Positions 1 to 7,483 of a stretch of 64,000 nt of DNA are shown here, in pieces. Location: the NCBI RefSeq assembly GCF_000196875.2, contig NC_014532.2, positions 1,612,001-1,676,000 of the forward strand, in the 5' to 3' direction. A program made the translations under genes and the position numbers. The number at the start of each line of letters is the position of its first letter. Position 1 is the first letter of the stretch. The notes beneath the pieces were generated by a model. It did no database searches. It worked only from the letters and a program-made list of their open reading frames with translations, and was not told the origin of the DNA. Source of the stretch: Halomonas elongata DSM 2581. GTDB taxonomy: Bacteria > Pseudomonadota > Gammaproteobacteria > Pseudomonadales > Halomonadaceae.

Positions 1-844
1 TAGCCTGGCCAAATCGTTCAGCCTGGTTGAACAGTGCCAGCTTGTCCTGTTCCGTTAACTGGTCGACCATGCCGTCCAGGAACTCGATCGCCTCATGGCA
101 GGTGTTGACGAGTTCCGTCGTTGTGGCCAGTTTCACTGCCTGAAGTATCTCTGCGGCATCGGCGGAGGAGACCTCGGGATTGCGTTGGGCTTCGGCCAGC
201 AAGTCGGGAAGCGATGATGGTGTGTCGTGATCATGGGAGCCGGGACTGGCCAGGTTCTGCCGCATGACACGGGCCTGACGATGTTTGGGGTGGTGCTCCA
301 GCAGGTGGTCCAACACCGTTCTGGTCGCACGGAAACGGCCATGGGCACGGTAGAACTGGGCGACAGCTATCAAGACTTCGGGATTTCGGGGCCAACGGCG
401 GCGCAACTGACGCAGAACATGCAGGGCGGGGCGCGTACGTCCGAGGTCCCGTAAAAGCTGAAGCTTCACCAGTCGCAGTCGGGGGCTGTTGGGCCAGCGC
501 GGGATGGCCTGGTTGACGCGGTGCAGTGCACGGCGCGGCTTGCCGGCGGCGGCCTGTATACGTACGTCGAGGGCTCGGAGTTGAGGATCGTTGGGTTGTG
601 CCTCAAGTGCCTTTTTCGAGCGCTCCAGGGCACTATCGATATGCCCTTGGCGGAAAGCTATGCGTACCCAGAGGCGCCGTTCGCCGGGATGAGGATCACC
701 CGACTGCACGGCATGCTCGACCAGCGCTTCCACGCGTTCCAGATCGCCCTCGGCCATGGCGCGCTGCGCCTGCTGAAGGGCACTCTTCGGTTCGCCGACT
801 TCGTTCGTATCATTGCCGAGTCGGTTTTGCACGATGTCATCCAT
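1..844 (-). CDS. TPR-repeat protein, 3' end cut by window edge
   Basis: An open frame runs without a stop from ATG at 844 to the left edge, giving 281 residues. The N-terminus reads MDDIVQNRLGNDTNEVGEPK. From about residue 20 the protein is helical with tetratricopeptide-like units of about 34 residues (for example ALERSKKALEAQPNDPQLRA and ALHRVNQAIPRWPNSPRLRL), rich in Arg and Leu. No signal peptide or membrane segment is visible, so this part looks cytoplasmic. TPR solenoids bind protein partners; the partner is unknown. It lies downstream of the Hint gene on the same strand but behind that gene's terminator, so it probably has its own promoter. A 35-bp direct repeat begins at its start codon. 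The C-terminal domain, which would decide function, is outside the window. Confidence 0.72.
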   Translation of the reverse strand, partial: MDDIVQNRLGNDTNEVGEPKSALQQAQRAMAEGDLERVEALVEHAVQSGDPHPGERRLWVRIAFRQGHIDSALERSKKALEAQPNDPQLRALDVRIQAAAGKPRRALHRVNQAIPRWPNSPRLRLVKLQLLRDLGRTRPALHVLRQLRRRWPRNPEVLIAVAQFYRAHGRFRATRTVLDHLLEHHPKHRQARVMRQNLASPGSHDHDTPSSLPDLLAEAQRNPEVSSADAAEILQAVKLATTTELVNTCHEAIEFLDGMVDQLTEQDKLALFNQAERFGQA

Positions 845-921
845 GAAGGGAAGTTTACACTCTCTTTATCTTCAGCCATGAAGGGAGATTTCCACTCTAG
901 ATGTCTTCAGTCATGAAGGGA
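842..921. repeat. 35-bp imperfect tandem direct repeat at the TPR gene start
   Basis: Units 842-876 and 877-911 are both 35 bp and match at 27 of 35 positions. Each begins with CATGAAGGGA and ends with CTTCAG plus one base. A third CATGAAGGGA begins at 912, after which similarity fades. The first unit contains the start codon of the minus-strand TPR gene, so the array forms its 5' leader and promoter-proximal DNA. It could be duplicated regulator sites or a small duplication of the 5' end; the sequence does not decide. Confidence 0.6.
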
Positions 922-1013
922 AGCCTATATTTCATGCATCTTTGGATGTTCCTGTTTGAAGAAGAAGCCTTACTTTCGATGTGGGGTTTTGGGAGAGGCC
1001 TGACATCGTGAGC

Positions 1014-1042
1014 AAAAAAACGGCCGGACAGAAGTCCGGCCG
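1014..1042 (-). terminator. Rho-independent terminator of the Hint gene
   Basis: The arms CGGCCGGAC (1021-1029) and GTCCGGCCG (1034-1042) form a perfect 9-bp stem with a 4-nt loop. On the minus strand the stem is followed by seven T (A-run at 1014-1020). It lies 33 bp past the stop of the Hint gene. Confidence 0.9.
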
Positions 1043-1074
1043 ATATCTTGAGACATATGGTGTCTTCAGGTGGC

Positions 1075-2298
1075 TCAGGCTGTCCTGGAAACCGGGGTCA
1101 TGTCCTGAATGCCCAGGCGCTCGCGCAGGGCCAGGGGCAGCAAGCGACGAGACGAGATACGGTGGCGGGGCATCTCGACGACGCGTGTCTCGATACCGTA
1201 TAGCGCCACGTATTCGGCGTAGTTGTCGAAAGCCTGACGATCGACATAGTCGATGTAGGTTTCGGCTTCGGTGCCATTGGCGATGACTACCTCATGAGTG
1301 TCCGTCTCGATGTGGTAATAGGTGATCGCTTCGGGCATTTCAGTCCACGGCAGGTAATCGATGGTGTCGTGGTTGATCAGCGCGCCGGCGTTGATCACCA
1401 GGCCATCGACGAGGACGCCGTGGTTGGCAGTGAGGACGAGGTCCTGGTTGGGTACGCCAGGCTCCAAAGCGCCTTCACTGATCCGCACGGGGGCATGACC
1501 GGCGGAGAAGAGGCGATGGACAGACTGGCGACCGATCCACTTCACCGGAACCTGCTCACCGCTGGCGGTCAGCACCAGATCACCGATCGACAGTGACTCC
1601 ACGGGAACCTCGCCATCGGGAGTGGCGATCATCGTGCCCGCGGCGAAGCAGTTATGAGTATAGGTACCTCCGGAAAGGTAAGTATCCTGGTTGGCGGCGA
1701 ACTCGTCATACTCCGCCTGAGTCATCTCGATGCTGGCATTCACCTGAGTGCCTATAGCAGCGTTACCCTGGGTCAGGTGCAAGGCGCCATCCCGATAGGC
1801 GTCTTGAGGGTTCAGGATGGAGCCCTCATCCAAACTCCAGTTTTCACCGCCGAGGTTGAGTTCATCGCCGGCTTCCATGCCAGTGACGTTGAAGTTGTAA
1901 GTGTCGAGCAGGCCCACATCGGGCTTGTTGAAGGTGAAAGAACCGGTTTCCGCGCCCGAGAAGTTGACGTTGTACCCATTCAAGCCACTCAGCGTGCTGA
2001 CGCTTGAGGCGTCGAGCGTGATGTCACTGTTGCCATCAATGCCAAAGGACAGGTCGTTAAGGGCACTCAGATCCAGAAGCCCTTGATCCATCGTCAGGCT
2101 GCCGCCATTGGTGGCTGTGAAGGTAGGCGTAGAACCAGCTTCAATGTTGGCGATATCCTGTATGCTGACACTAACGCCATCAACGATCAGTTCCGATGAC
2201 CCCAGTGCAGTGATGTTAAGAGTATCACCGTCCGACGCATCCTGATCCGAAATGGTGCGTGTCTCGGATCCCCCAAGATTTACATCGAGAATAGCCAT
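1075..2298 (-). CDS. Hint (hedgehog/intein-type) domain protein
   Basis: 407 residues. Residues 1-210 are a Ser/Thr/Asp/Gly/Asn-rich beta region with no signal peptide, resembling the passenger part of secreted adhesin-like proteins. At about 215 a Hint_2-type domain begins with NCFAAGTMIATPDGEVPVES, where the Cys would be the splice or cleavage nucleophile. It continues with the block LVLTANHGVLVDG, containing a conserved-position His, and then the ALINHDTI region. Hint domains catalyse an N-to-S acyl shift that cleaves or transfers the N-terminal segment. This short stand-alone form is common in alphaproteobacteria, and a secreted or surface role is inferred. The gene is visibly less GC-rich than its neighbours and borders an AT-rich gap, which suggests acquisition by transfer. 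It has its own terminator and no obvious partner gene. The Hint call is firm; the role is not known. Confidence 0.82.
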   Translation of the reverse strand: MAILDVNLGGSETRTISDQDASDGDTLNITALGSSELIVDGVSVSIQDIANIEAGSTPTFTATNGGSLTMDQGLLDLSALNDLSFGIDGNSDITLDASSVSTLSGLNGYNVNFSGAETGSFTFNKPDVGLLDTYNFNVTGMEAGDELNLGGENWSLDEGSILNPQDAYRDGALHLTQGNAAIGTQVNASIEMTQAEYDEFAANQDTYLSGGTYTHNCFAAGTMIATPDGEVPVESLSIGDLVLTASGEQVPVKWIGRQSVHRLFSAGHAPVRISEGALEPGVPNQDLVLTANHGVLVDGLVINAGALINHDTIDYLPWTEMPEAITYYHIETDTHEVVIANGTEAETYIDYVDRQAFDNYAEYVALYGIETRVVEMPRHRISSRRLLPLALRERLGIQDMTPVSRTA

Positions 2299-3133
2299 CC
2301 TTTCATTCCCCCTGACTTGGTGCTTAGTAGAGTTTTAAGCGCTCCTCCGACACAGTCACACGAAGTTTTAAGTCCGCATGGCGGTGCGAAAGAGAGTATG
2401 GGCGGCTTTGCCAATCTTTATGCAGTAGTTGAATGGGTTTGTTTTGCACAAAGAATTGATTTTGTTGCTCCACCTAGGTGCTTGGAGCATTCCTGCTACA
2501 AGTCGACCTTTCCCTCACCAAGAAAGCTATAGCCAAGGGTATACTGCGTCAAACTAGAGTTGTTTGTTTATGTATCTTGATTGTTAAAATATTTTATATT
2601 TGATTCTTTTTGTTTCAGGGGATAATCGTGAGGCCGGTGTTTGCCGGGCTTTTATATGTGAGTATTTGTTTTCTTTTTGTAAATATTGTTTCTTTTGGTT
2701 GCTTTGTGAGGTGGAAGGAGACGGTGAGTGAGTGTTTTTCTTGGGATATGAAGGAAGGGAGGGGAAGGATGGACGTGAGGTAACTTTATGAATATGAAAA
2801 ATAATTAACTAAAAAAGTTAGAATGCAGCCGTCGGTCAGATGAGAGCTGGCCTGAACAGAGTATTACTGTCTTGATCAATGCATCGTTACCGTAACGGCG
2901 GGAAGATTGGCTCAAAACCTCTGTCTGCATTGACGTTCTGTTACATTTTTCTCCTGGGAAGGGAGAAGACCCGGCGTCAGAGGGGGGGGGGTTGGGATAG
3001 CAACGGTCCCTGAGCGAGCGACTCGGTCACCAGGGGCAAGGGGGGCCGAGTGCTGTGTTGAGTGCCGTTTGGTAAGGTGGGAGACGGAAGCGGAAGACGT
3101 CGTGGCAACCGGAACCTGAGGGGGAACGACCTT
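2299..3133. other. AT-rich gene-free region with a 10-G tract
   Basis: These 835 bp lie between the divergent Hint gene and the first small lipoprotein. About 2540-2880 is markedly AT-rich, with T-runs and TTGTTTGTTT-type sequence, unlike the rest of the window. Frames here lack ribosome sites and coding character. A run of ten G lies at 2982-2991, about 142 bp before the lipoprotein start. I see no gene. The region presumably holds promoters for both flanking genes and may mark the edge of transferred DNA. Confidence 0.5.
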
Positions 3134-3304
3134 ATGCGTATGATCCTGTGTGCAATGGTGGCGATGCTGGGGGGGGCTATCGCCGGCTGCAGCTACGAGC
3201 CGGCCCGAATCTCCACGGAGCCTGCAGTCATCATCGACGATGGTGGACATGGTGGTGGAGGCGATTTCTGCCCGCCGGGGCAGGCCAAGAAAGGGCGCTG
3301 CTGA
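3134..3304 (+). CDS. Small lipoprotein with C-terminal CPPGQAKKG tail (copy 1)
   Basis: 56 residues. The start MRMILCAMVAMLGG is chosen because it opens a lipoprotein signal peptide ending in the lipobox AIAGC (Cys at about 19). The mature part carries SYEPARISTEPAVIIDD, a Gly/His stretch (GGHGGGGD) and the tail FCPPGQAKKGRC. The PPGQAKKG tail occurs in small envelope proteins, including RcnB-like ones; its function is unclear to me. The copy at 3419 has the same head and tail, so the two are tandem paralogues. An 8-G run (3169-3176) falls inside the signal-peptide codons, where slippage would frameshift the gene. It is predicted to be membrane-anchored in the envelope. Confidence 0.7.
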   Translation: MRMILCAMVAMLGGAIAGCSYEPARISTEPAVIIDDGGHGGGGDFCPPGQAKKGRC

Positions 3305-3418
3305 CCGAGCAACCCCGGGCTTTACACCGCATTGCCACGGGGTGTCGCGATTCTGCCACAGGGCAGGCGGCATATGGCTTGCTAGCATGGGATCAACTGT
3401 TCAAGCGGGAGATTCCCC

Positions 3419-3691
3419 ATGCGTGTATTTTCGCTGTTACTAGGCGCTCTGGTTATGGCGGGGCTGGCAGGCTGTAGTTATCACCCAGCCCGCATCGATC
3501 CCGCTCCTGCCATCGTTATCGATGATGACGGGCGCTACCATGACCGCGCCTGGGATCGCGACCGGTATCATCGTGATCATCGCCACCGGGATTACCGGCA
3601 TCGTGACTACCGCCACCGTGATCGCGATTACCGGCACCATGATCGGGGTCGATTCTGTCCGCCTGGGCAGGCCAAGAAAGGACATTGCTAG
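3419..3691 (+). CDS. Small His/Arg/Asp-rich lipoprotein with CPPGQAKKG tail (copy 2)
   Basis: 90 residues. The signal peptide MRVFSLLLGALVMAGLAGC ends in lipobox LAGC. The mature part starts SYHPARIDPAPAIVIDDD, nearly the same as copy 1, and ends FCPPGQAKKGHC. Between them lies a repetitive, strongly charged stretch (units like HRDYRHRD, about residues 45-75), rich in His and Asp and so potentially metal-binding. The neighbour on the opposite strand is the manganese exporter gene mntP. The two genes converge and share the tetranucleotide CTAG (3688-3691) as overlapping stop codons. A metal-handling role in the envelope is a guess from the residues and this neighbour. Confidence 0.75.
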   Translation: MRVFSLLLGALVMAGLAGCSYHPARIDPAPAIVIDDDGRYHDRAWDRDRYHRDHRHRDYRHRDYRHRDRDYRHHDRGRFCPPGQAKKGHC

Positions 3692-4263
3692 GCCAGCAAT
3701 CCCAGGTGATCGACCAGGATCGCGACGCCGATGCCGCAGAGGGCGAGGCCGCCGAGGATCTCCGCCCGCTTGCCGATCATCGTGTTGATCACACGTCCGA
3801 GCATGACGCCGAGAGTGGTCATCAGCAGGGTGGCGGTTCCTATCGCGAGCGACGTCCAGAGGATGTTGGCGTCCATGAAGGCCAGAGTGATGCCGATCAC
3901 CAGGGCGTCGATGCTGGTTGCCAGGGCCGTCATCACCAGACGAAGGAACGAGGGGGCCGAACGTCGTGGGGTGGCGTCGGCCTCCTCGTTTTGCAGCCCC
4001 TCGTGAATCATGTGCGCGCCCAGCAACGAAAGCAGCCCAAAGGCGATCCAGTGATCCCAGGCGGCGACGTACTGCGCCATCGACAGGCCCAGTGTCCAGC
4101 CGAGAAGGGGCGTCAGGGTTTCGATGATGCCGAAGACGAGGCCGGTGCGCAGGGCCTGGCGCAGGCTGGGGCGTGCCGGCAGGGCCGCTCCCTTGCTCAA
4201 CGAAGCCACGAAGGCATCGCTGGACATGGAGAAGGCGAGAAAAATCGTCGAGAAGAGGGACAT
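3688..4263 (-). CDS. mntP: Manganese efflux pump MntP
   Basis: 191 residues, the usual length for the MntP (DUF204) family. It is an inner-membrane protein of six predicted helices that exports Mn(2+). The two inverted halves each carry the family's acidic intramembrane motif: FSMSSDAFVASLSKG near residues 11-25 and LATSIDALVIG near 114-124. The ATG at 4263 is preceded by GGGAG. Upstream on the same strand lies a yybP-ykoY-type riboswitch, as in E. coli mntP, so expression should rise with manganese. The stop codon overlaps that of the convergent lipoprotein gene. Confidence 0.95.
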   Translation of the reverse strand: MSLFSTIFLAFSMSSDAFVASLSKGAALPARPSLRQALRTGLVFGIIETLTPLLGWTLGLSMAQYVAAWDHWIAFGLLSLLGAHMIHEGLQNEEADATPRRSAPSFLRLVMTALATSIDALVIGITLAFMDANILWTSLAIGTATLLMTTLGVMLGRVINTMIGKRAEILGGLALCGIGVAILVDHLGLLA

Positions 4264-4328
4264 GCTGTGATCGGCTCCCGGGGTGAAAGGCCATGACGAC
4301 GTGCGCTGTCGGTACAGCGCGGTGACAT

Positions 4329-4437
4329 CATTGGTCTCGCCAACCTTTCGGCCTCCCGTGCCACGGCTTGATCGCCGAGTGTGTTGACACGGGGACTTCC
4401 CACGCTGACAGCGCTGGAAGCAGGCTACTCCCCAAGA
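4329..4437 (-). ncRNA. yybP-ykoY manganese riboswitch upstream of mntP
   Basis: Read on the minus strand, the leader contains the family's landmark blocks in order: TTGGGGAGTAGCC near the 5' end (about 4436-4424), then GTCAACACACTCGGCG at about 4388-4373, and the closing GGCGAGACCAATGA at about 4341-4328. These match the conserved loops L1/L3 and the basal stem of the Mn(2+)-sensing yybP-ykoY element. It ends about 65 nt before the mntP start, consistent with translational or transcriptional control of an Mn exporter. A covariance-model scan would settle the exact boundaries. Confidence 0.85.
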
Positions 4438-4490
4438 ACGAGCATGAGCTTACATGAGCGAATGGAGAATGTCATGCGCGCATGCCTTCT

Positions 4491-5399
4491 TTAAAGGCGA
4501 GCCAGCCAGCGCTGGAAGGTGCGACTGGCCTGGGTGAGATGGCGATGCTGGGGGATGAGCAACGAGAGCTTGCCGAGGCTGGGCAAGGCCTGGGGCAAGG
4601 CTCGCAGCAGGTGACCCTGGCGCAACTCGTCGGCGAGGAGTTGTTCCCAGCCCAGGATGATGCCCTGGCCGGCGAGGGTGGCGTTCAGCAGGACCTGATA
4701 ACTGTTCGCGCGCAGGCAGTGGGTCGGCTCATGCCAGGTCAGTTCCAGGGCCTTGAACCAGTCCTGCCAGGTCAACCAGTCGTTGAAGTGGTCCTCGAGC
4801 ACCAGCAGGGTGTGCTGCCGCAGCAGCGCCTCGGGCGTTCCGACCTCGCCGTGGTGCCGGGTGTAGTGAGGGCTGCAGACGGCGATGACATTTTCCTCGT
4901 CAAACACCGTCTCGGCCATCAGGCCGGGCGGATCGACCTGCCCCTCGAGGTGATAGTAGAGCCCCAGGTCGAACTCGGTGAGATCGAGCCGGTAGGGATC
5001 CTCCATGGTCAGCAGCCGGATTTCGATGTGTGGATGCTGCCGCTGGAATTCGGGCAAGTGCCGGGATAGCCAGATGGAGGCGATGGTAGGGCTGGTGGCC
5101 AGGGTCAGTTGGTGGTCGTCGCCATGGCGACGCAGGCGGGCCGTCTCGTCGGCCAGGTCGCGCAGCAGGCGACGCACGACCCGGTAATAGTGATCCGCGG
5201 CCGGCGTCGGGCGCAGACCGTCGGGAACACGCTCGAAAAGCGGACGGCCCAGGTCTTCCTCCAGGCGCTTGATCTGGCGACTGACGGCGCTCTGGGTCAG
5301 GTTGAGCTCGCGGCCGGCCTGGGTGAAGCTGCAATGCCTGGCGGTGGCCTCGAAGGCCTTAAGGCACTGCAGCGGGGGCAAGGCGTCGCGTCCGCTCAT
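4491..5399 (-). CDS. LysR-family transcriptional regulator (GcvA-like)
   Basis: 302 residues from ATG at 5399, chosen because GAGGA lies just upstream and the family N-terminus follows (LPPLQCLKAFEATARHCSFT). The helix-turn-helix is at about residues 10-70 (AGRELNLTQSAVSRQIKRLE). The substrate-binding domain spans about 95-300. The LPPLxxLxAFEA start and TxAAxxLxxxQSAVS arrangement place it in the GcvA/AmpR-like branch. It lies 65 bp downstream of the hydrolase gene on the same strand, so it may be cotranscribed with and regulate the transporter-hydrolase pair. The effector is unknown. Confidence 0.88.
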   Translation of the reverse strand: MSGRDALPPLQCLKAFEATARHCSFTQAGRELNLTQSAVSRQIKRLEEDLGRPLFERVPDGLRPTPAADHYYRVVRRLLRDLADETARLRRHGDDHQLTLATSPTIASIWLSRHLPEFQRQHPHIEIRLLTMEDPYRLDLTEFDLGLYYHLEGQVDPPGLMAETVFDEENVIAVCSPHYTRHHGEVGTPEALLRQHTLLVLEDHFNDWLTWQDWFKALELTWHEPTHCLRANSYQVLLNATLAGQGIILGWEQLLADELRQGHLLRALPQALPSLGKLSLLIPQHRHLTQASRTFQRWLARL

Positions 5400-5464
5400 G
5401 GAAATCCTCGGCGATGGGAAACTCGTCGTGGCGCCGAGGATATCATGTCCGCCTGGGGGCATCG

Positions 5465-7483
5465 TCAGATCGCCCGGCGCGGCACTTCCGTCCGCCAGTG
5501 CTTGCGGTGTACTTCCTCGCCGTCATCGTGGGCGATCTGTTCGGCCTCGATGAAGAAGGTCGTCTCGTCGCAGGTCAGCCGGTAGCGGCTTTCCACGCTG
5601 ACATCGAAGCGACCGGGACCTTCGTCGCGGCCGGCCCGGTAGTGCCAGACGATGTCCGCACGGGCCTGGCTCGGATCCTCCGGATGGGCGGTATAGCGCT
5701 CCTGGCATGACTGCGCCACCCGATAGCCGTGGTCGTTCAGCGTCATGGCCCCCAGGTCGTCCTCGACGATCACCGTGACTTCGCCGCTGGCCACGTCCTC
5801 CTGGATGGTACGTCGTGGCGCCGGGCTGCGCTGGGTATCGACATCGGCGGGACGGGCGCTCTCCGGGGCCTCGAAGGGGTCGTCGGTGGTCTCGCCCTGA
5901 TAGGTGGGCAGCTCGAGACGTTGCAGGCCGGGCTGCAGGGTGAGCGCGGCGCGCCTGGGAGTCGGCCACAGCAGCGGGAAGTTGGCCGAAGCGATCGCCA
6001 CGCGCAGGCGGTGCCCGGCGGGCAGGCGATAGCCGATCATGTCGAGTTCGAGATCCACGTCCATGGGCTCGCCCGGAACCGGCGGTTCCAGGTGGTCATG
6101 ATCGCGCAGCGACAGGTTGAGCACACCATAGGTGATGCGGGCCACCTGGCCGTCGGGGCGTACGTCGCTCAAGCGCACGGTGAGTTGGCCACAGGGCTGA
6201 TCGCTGGCCAGTCGCAGGCGCAGTCGTGGCTTGCCGAGGATGTCGAGCGGTGCCTCGAGCGGTTGGCTGTCGAAGCACAGAGCCAGGGCGTCGTCCTGGC
6301 GCTGGTCGCCCGGCAAGTCGGGACCGAACCAGATGGCGCAGTATTCGCCCTGGTGACTGCCGGCGGTGAGCGGCGAGTCGACGGTGCGGGCCTCCGACAG
6401 GGGCTCGTCGCCGGCGACCAGGCCGGTTTCGGTCAGCGCGTAGGGGCGGTGCTCGACATTCTCCGAGGGCCAGCCCTCGGTACGCACCCAGGCGCCCGGG
6501 CGCTCGGCGTACATGGGCTTGGGCGGCAGGGCATCCTGGAGATAGAAGGTGCCGGCCGGCTCGTCCATGATTCCGGTATCGATGTCCTTCAGCCAGTGGT
6601 CCCACCAGCGCAGCGCTTCCTGGAGGAAGCCGATCGCCGGGTCGGGTACGGCGAAGTGCGGATATTTGTGAATCCAGGGGCCGATCAGTCCCTTCTTCGG
6701 CCCCTGGAGGTGTTCCAGCAGGCGCGGCACGCTGTTCTTGTAGCCGTCTCCCCAGCCGCCGACGGCATAGACGGCGGCCTCGATGTCGGTGTAGTTCTGG
6801 TTGACCGAGCCATGCTTCCAGTAGGCGTCTCGGGTCTGGTGGCTCATCCAGGTCTCGGCCAGCAGCGGCATGTTGTCGAGACGCTGCTTCCAGCGTTCGC
6901 GCCACACCTCGCCGACCAGGGCCGGGTCGGGCGGCGCCGCCGAGAAACTGAGCATGGTGGCCGACCAGCCCAGGTTTTCGTGCAGCAGGTTGCCACCCTT
7001 GTAGTGGATGTCGTCGGTGTAGCGGTCGTCGGTGGAGCACAGGGTGATGATGGCCTTGAGCGGTTCGGGCTTCAGCGCTGCCAACTGCAGCGAATTGAAG
7101 CCGCCCCAGGAGATGCCCATCATGCCGAGCTTGCCGTTGCACCAGGGCTGGCGGGTCAGCCAGTCGATCACTTCGAGGCCGTCGGCCTGTTCCTGAGGCA
7201 GGTACTCATCGGCCATCAACCCCTCGGATTCGCCGTTGCCCCGCATGTCGACCCGCACCGCAGCATAGCCGTGACCGGCGAAGTAGGGATGCGTCAGCTC
7301 ATCGCGCACCGCCGTGCCGTCGCGTTTTCGGTAGGGCAGGTATTCGAGGATGGCGGGTACCGGATGTTCCTCGGCCCCTTCCGGCAGCCAGATGCGGGCA
7401 GCGAGTCGGGTGCCGTCCGAGAGCGGAATCTCCAGGTGCTCGATCTCGCGGATACGATGCGGGAAGTCGGTCTTCACGTTCAT
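5465..7483 (-). CDS. CocE/NonD-family (peptidase S15-type) hydrolase
   Basis: 672 residues from ATG at 7483. The alpha/beta-hydrolase core shows the nucleophile elbow MGISWGGF (Ser near 125) and a conserved GPWIHKYPHF segment holding the catalytic His (about 272). The C-terminal half (about 340-540) has the jelly-roll features of X-Pro dipeptidyl-peptidase/cocaine-esterase proteins, followed by an extra C-terminal domain of about 120 residues (from about 550). Members cleave esters or amides; no signal peptide is seen, so it is probably cytoplasmic. The start overlaps the stop of the BCCT gene as ATGA, so the two are translationally coupled. The likely role is cleavage of a substrate imported by that transporter, such as a betaine-like or acylated compound (inference). 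Confidence 0.85.
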   Translation of the reverse strand: MNVKTDFPHRIREIEHLEIPLSDGTRLAARIWLPEGAEEHPVPAILEYLPYRKRDGTAVRDELTHPYFAGHGYAAVRVDMRGNGESEGLMADEYLPQEQADGLEVIDWLTRQPWCNGKLGMMGISWGGFNSLQLAALKPEPLKAIITLCSTDDRYTDDIHYKGGNLLHENLGWSATMLSFSAAPPDPALVGEVWRERWKQRLDNMPLLAETWMSHQTRDAYWKHGSVNQNYTDIEAAVYAVGGWGDGYKNSVPRLLEHLQGPKKGLIGPWIHKYPHFAVPDPAIGFLQEALRWWDHWLKDIDTGIMDEPAGTFYLQDALPPKPMYAERPGAWVRTEGWPSENVEHRPYALTETGLVAGDEPLSEARTVDSPLTAGSHQGEYCAIWFGPDLPGDQRQDDALALCFDSQPLEAPLDILGKPRLRLRLASDQPCGQLTVRLSDVRPDGQVARITYGVLNLSLRDHDHLEPPVPGEPMDVDLELDMIGYRLPAGHRLRVAIASANFPLLWPTPRRAALTLQPGLQRLELPTYQGETTDDPFEAPESARPADVDTQRSPAPRRTIQEDVASGEVTVIVEDDLGAMTLNDHGYRVAQSCQERYTAHPEDPSQARADIVWHYRAGRDEGPGRFDVSVESRYRLTCDETTFFIEAEQIAHDDGEEVHRKHWRTEVPRRAI

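Noticed and set aside
2317..2532. A 71-residue plus-strand frame in the AT-rich gap
   Set aside because: No ribosome site, poor codon pattern and no recognisable feature.
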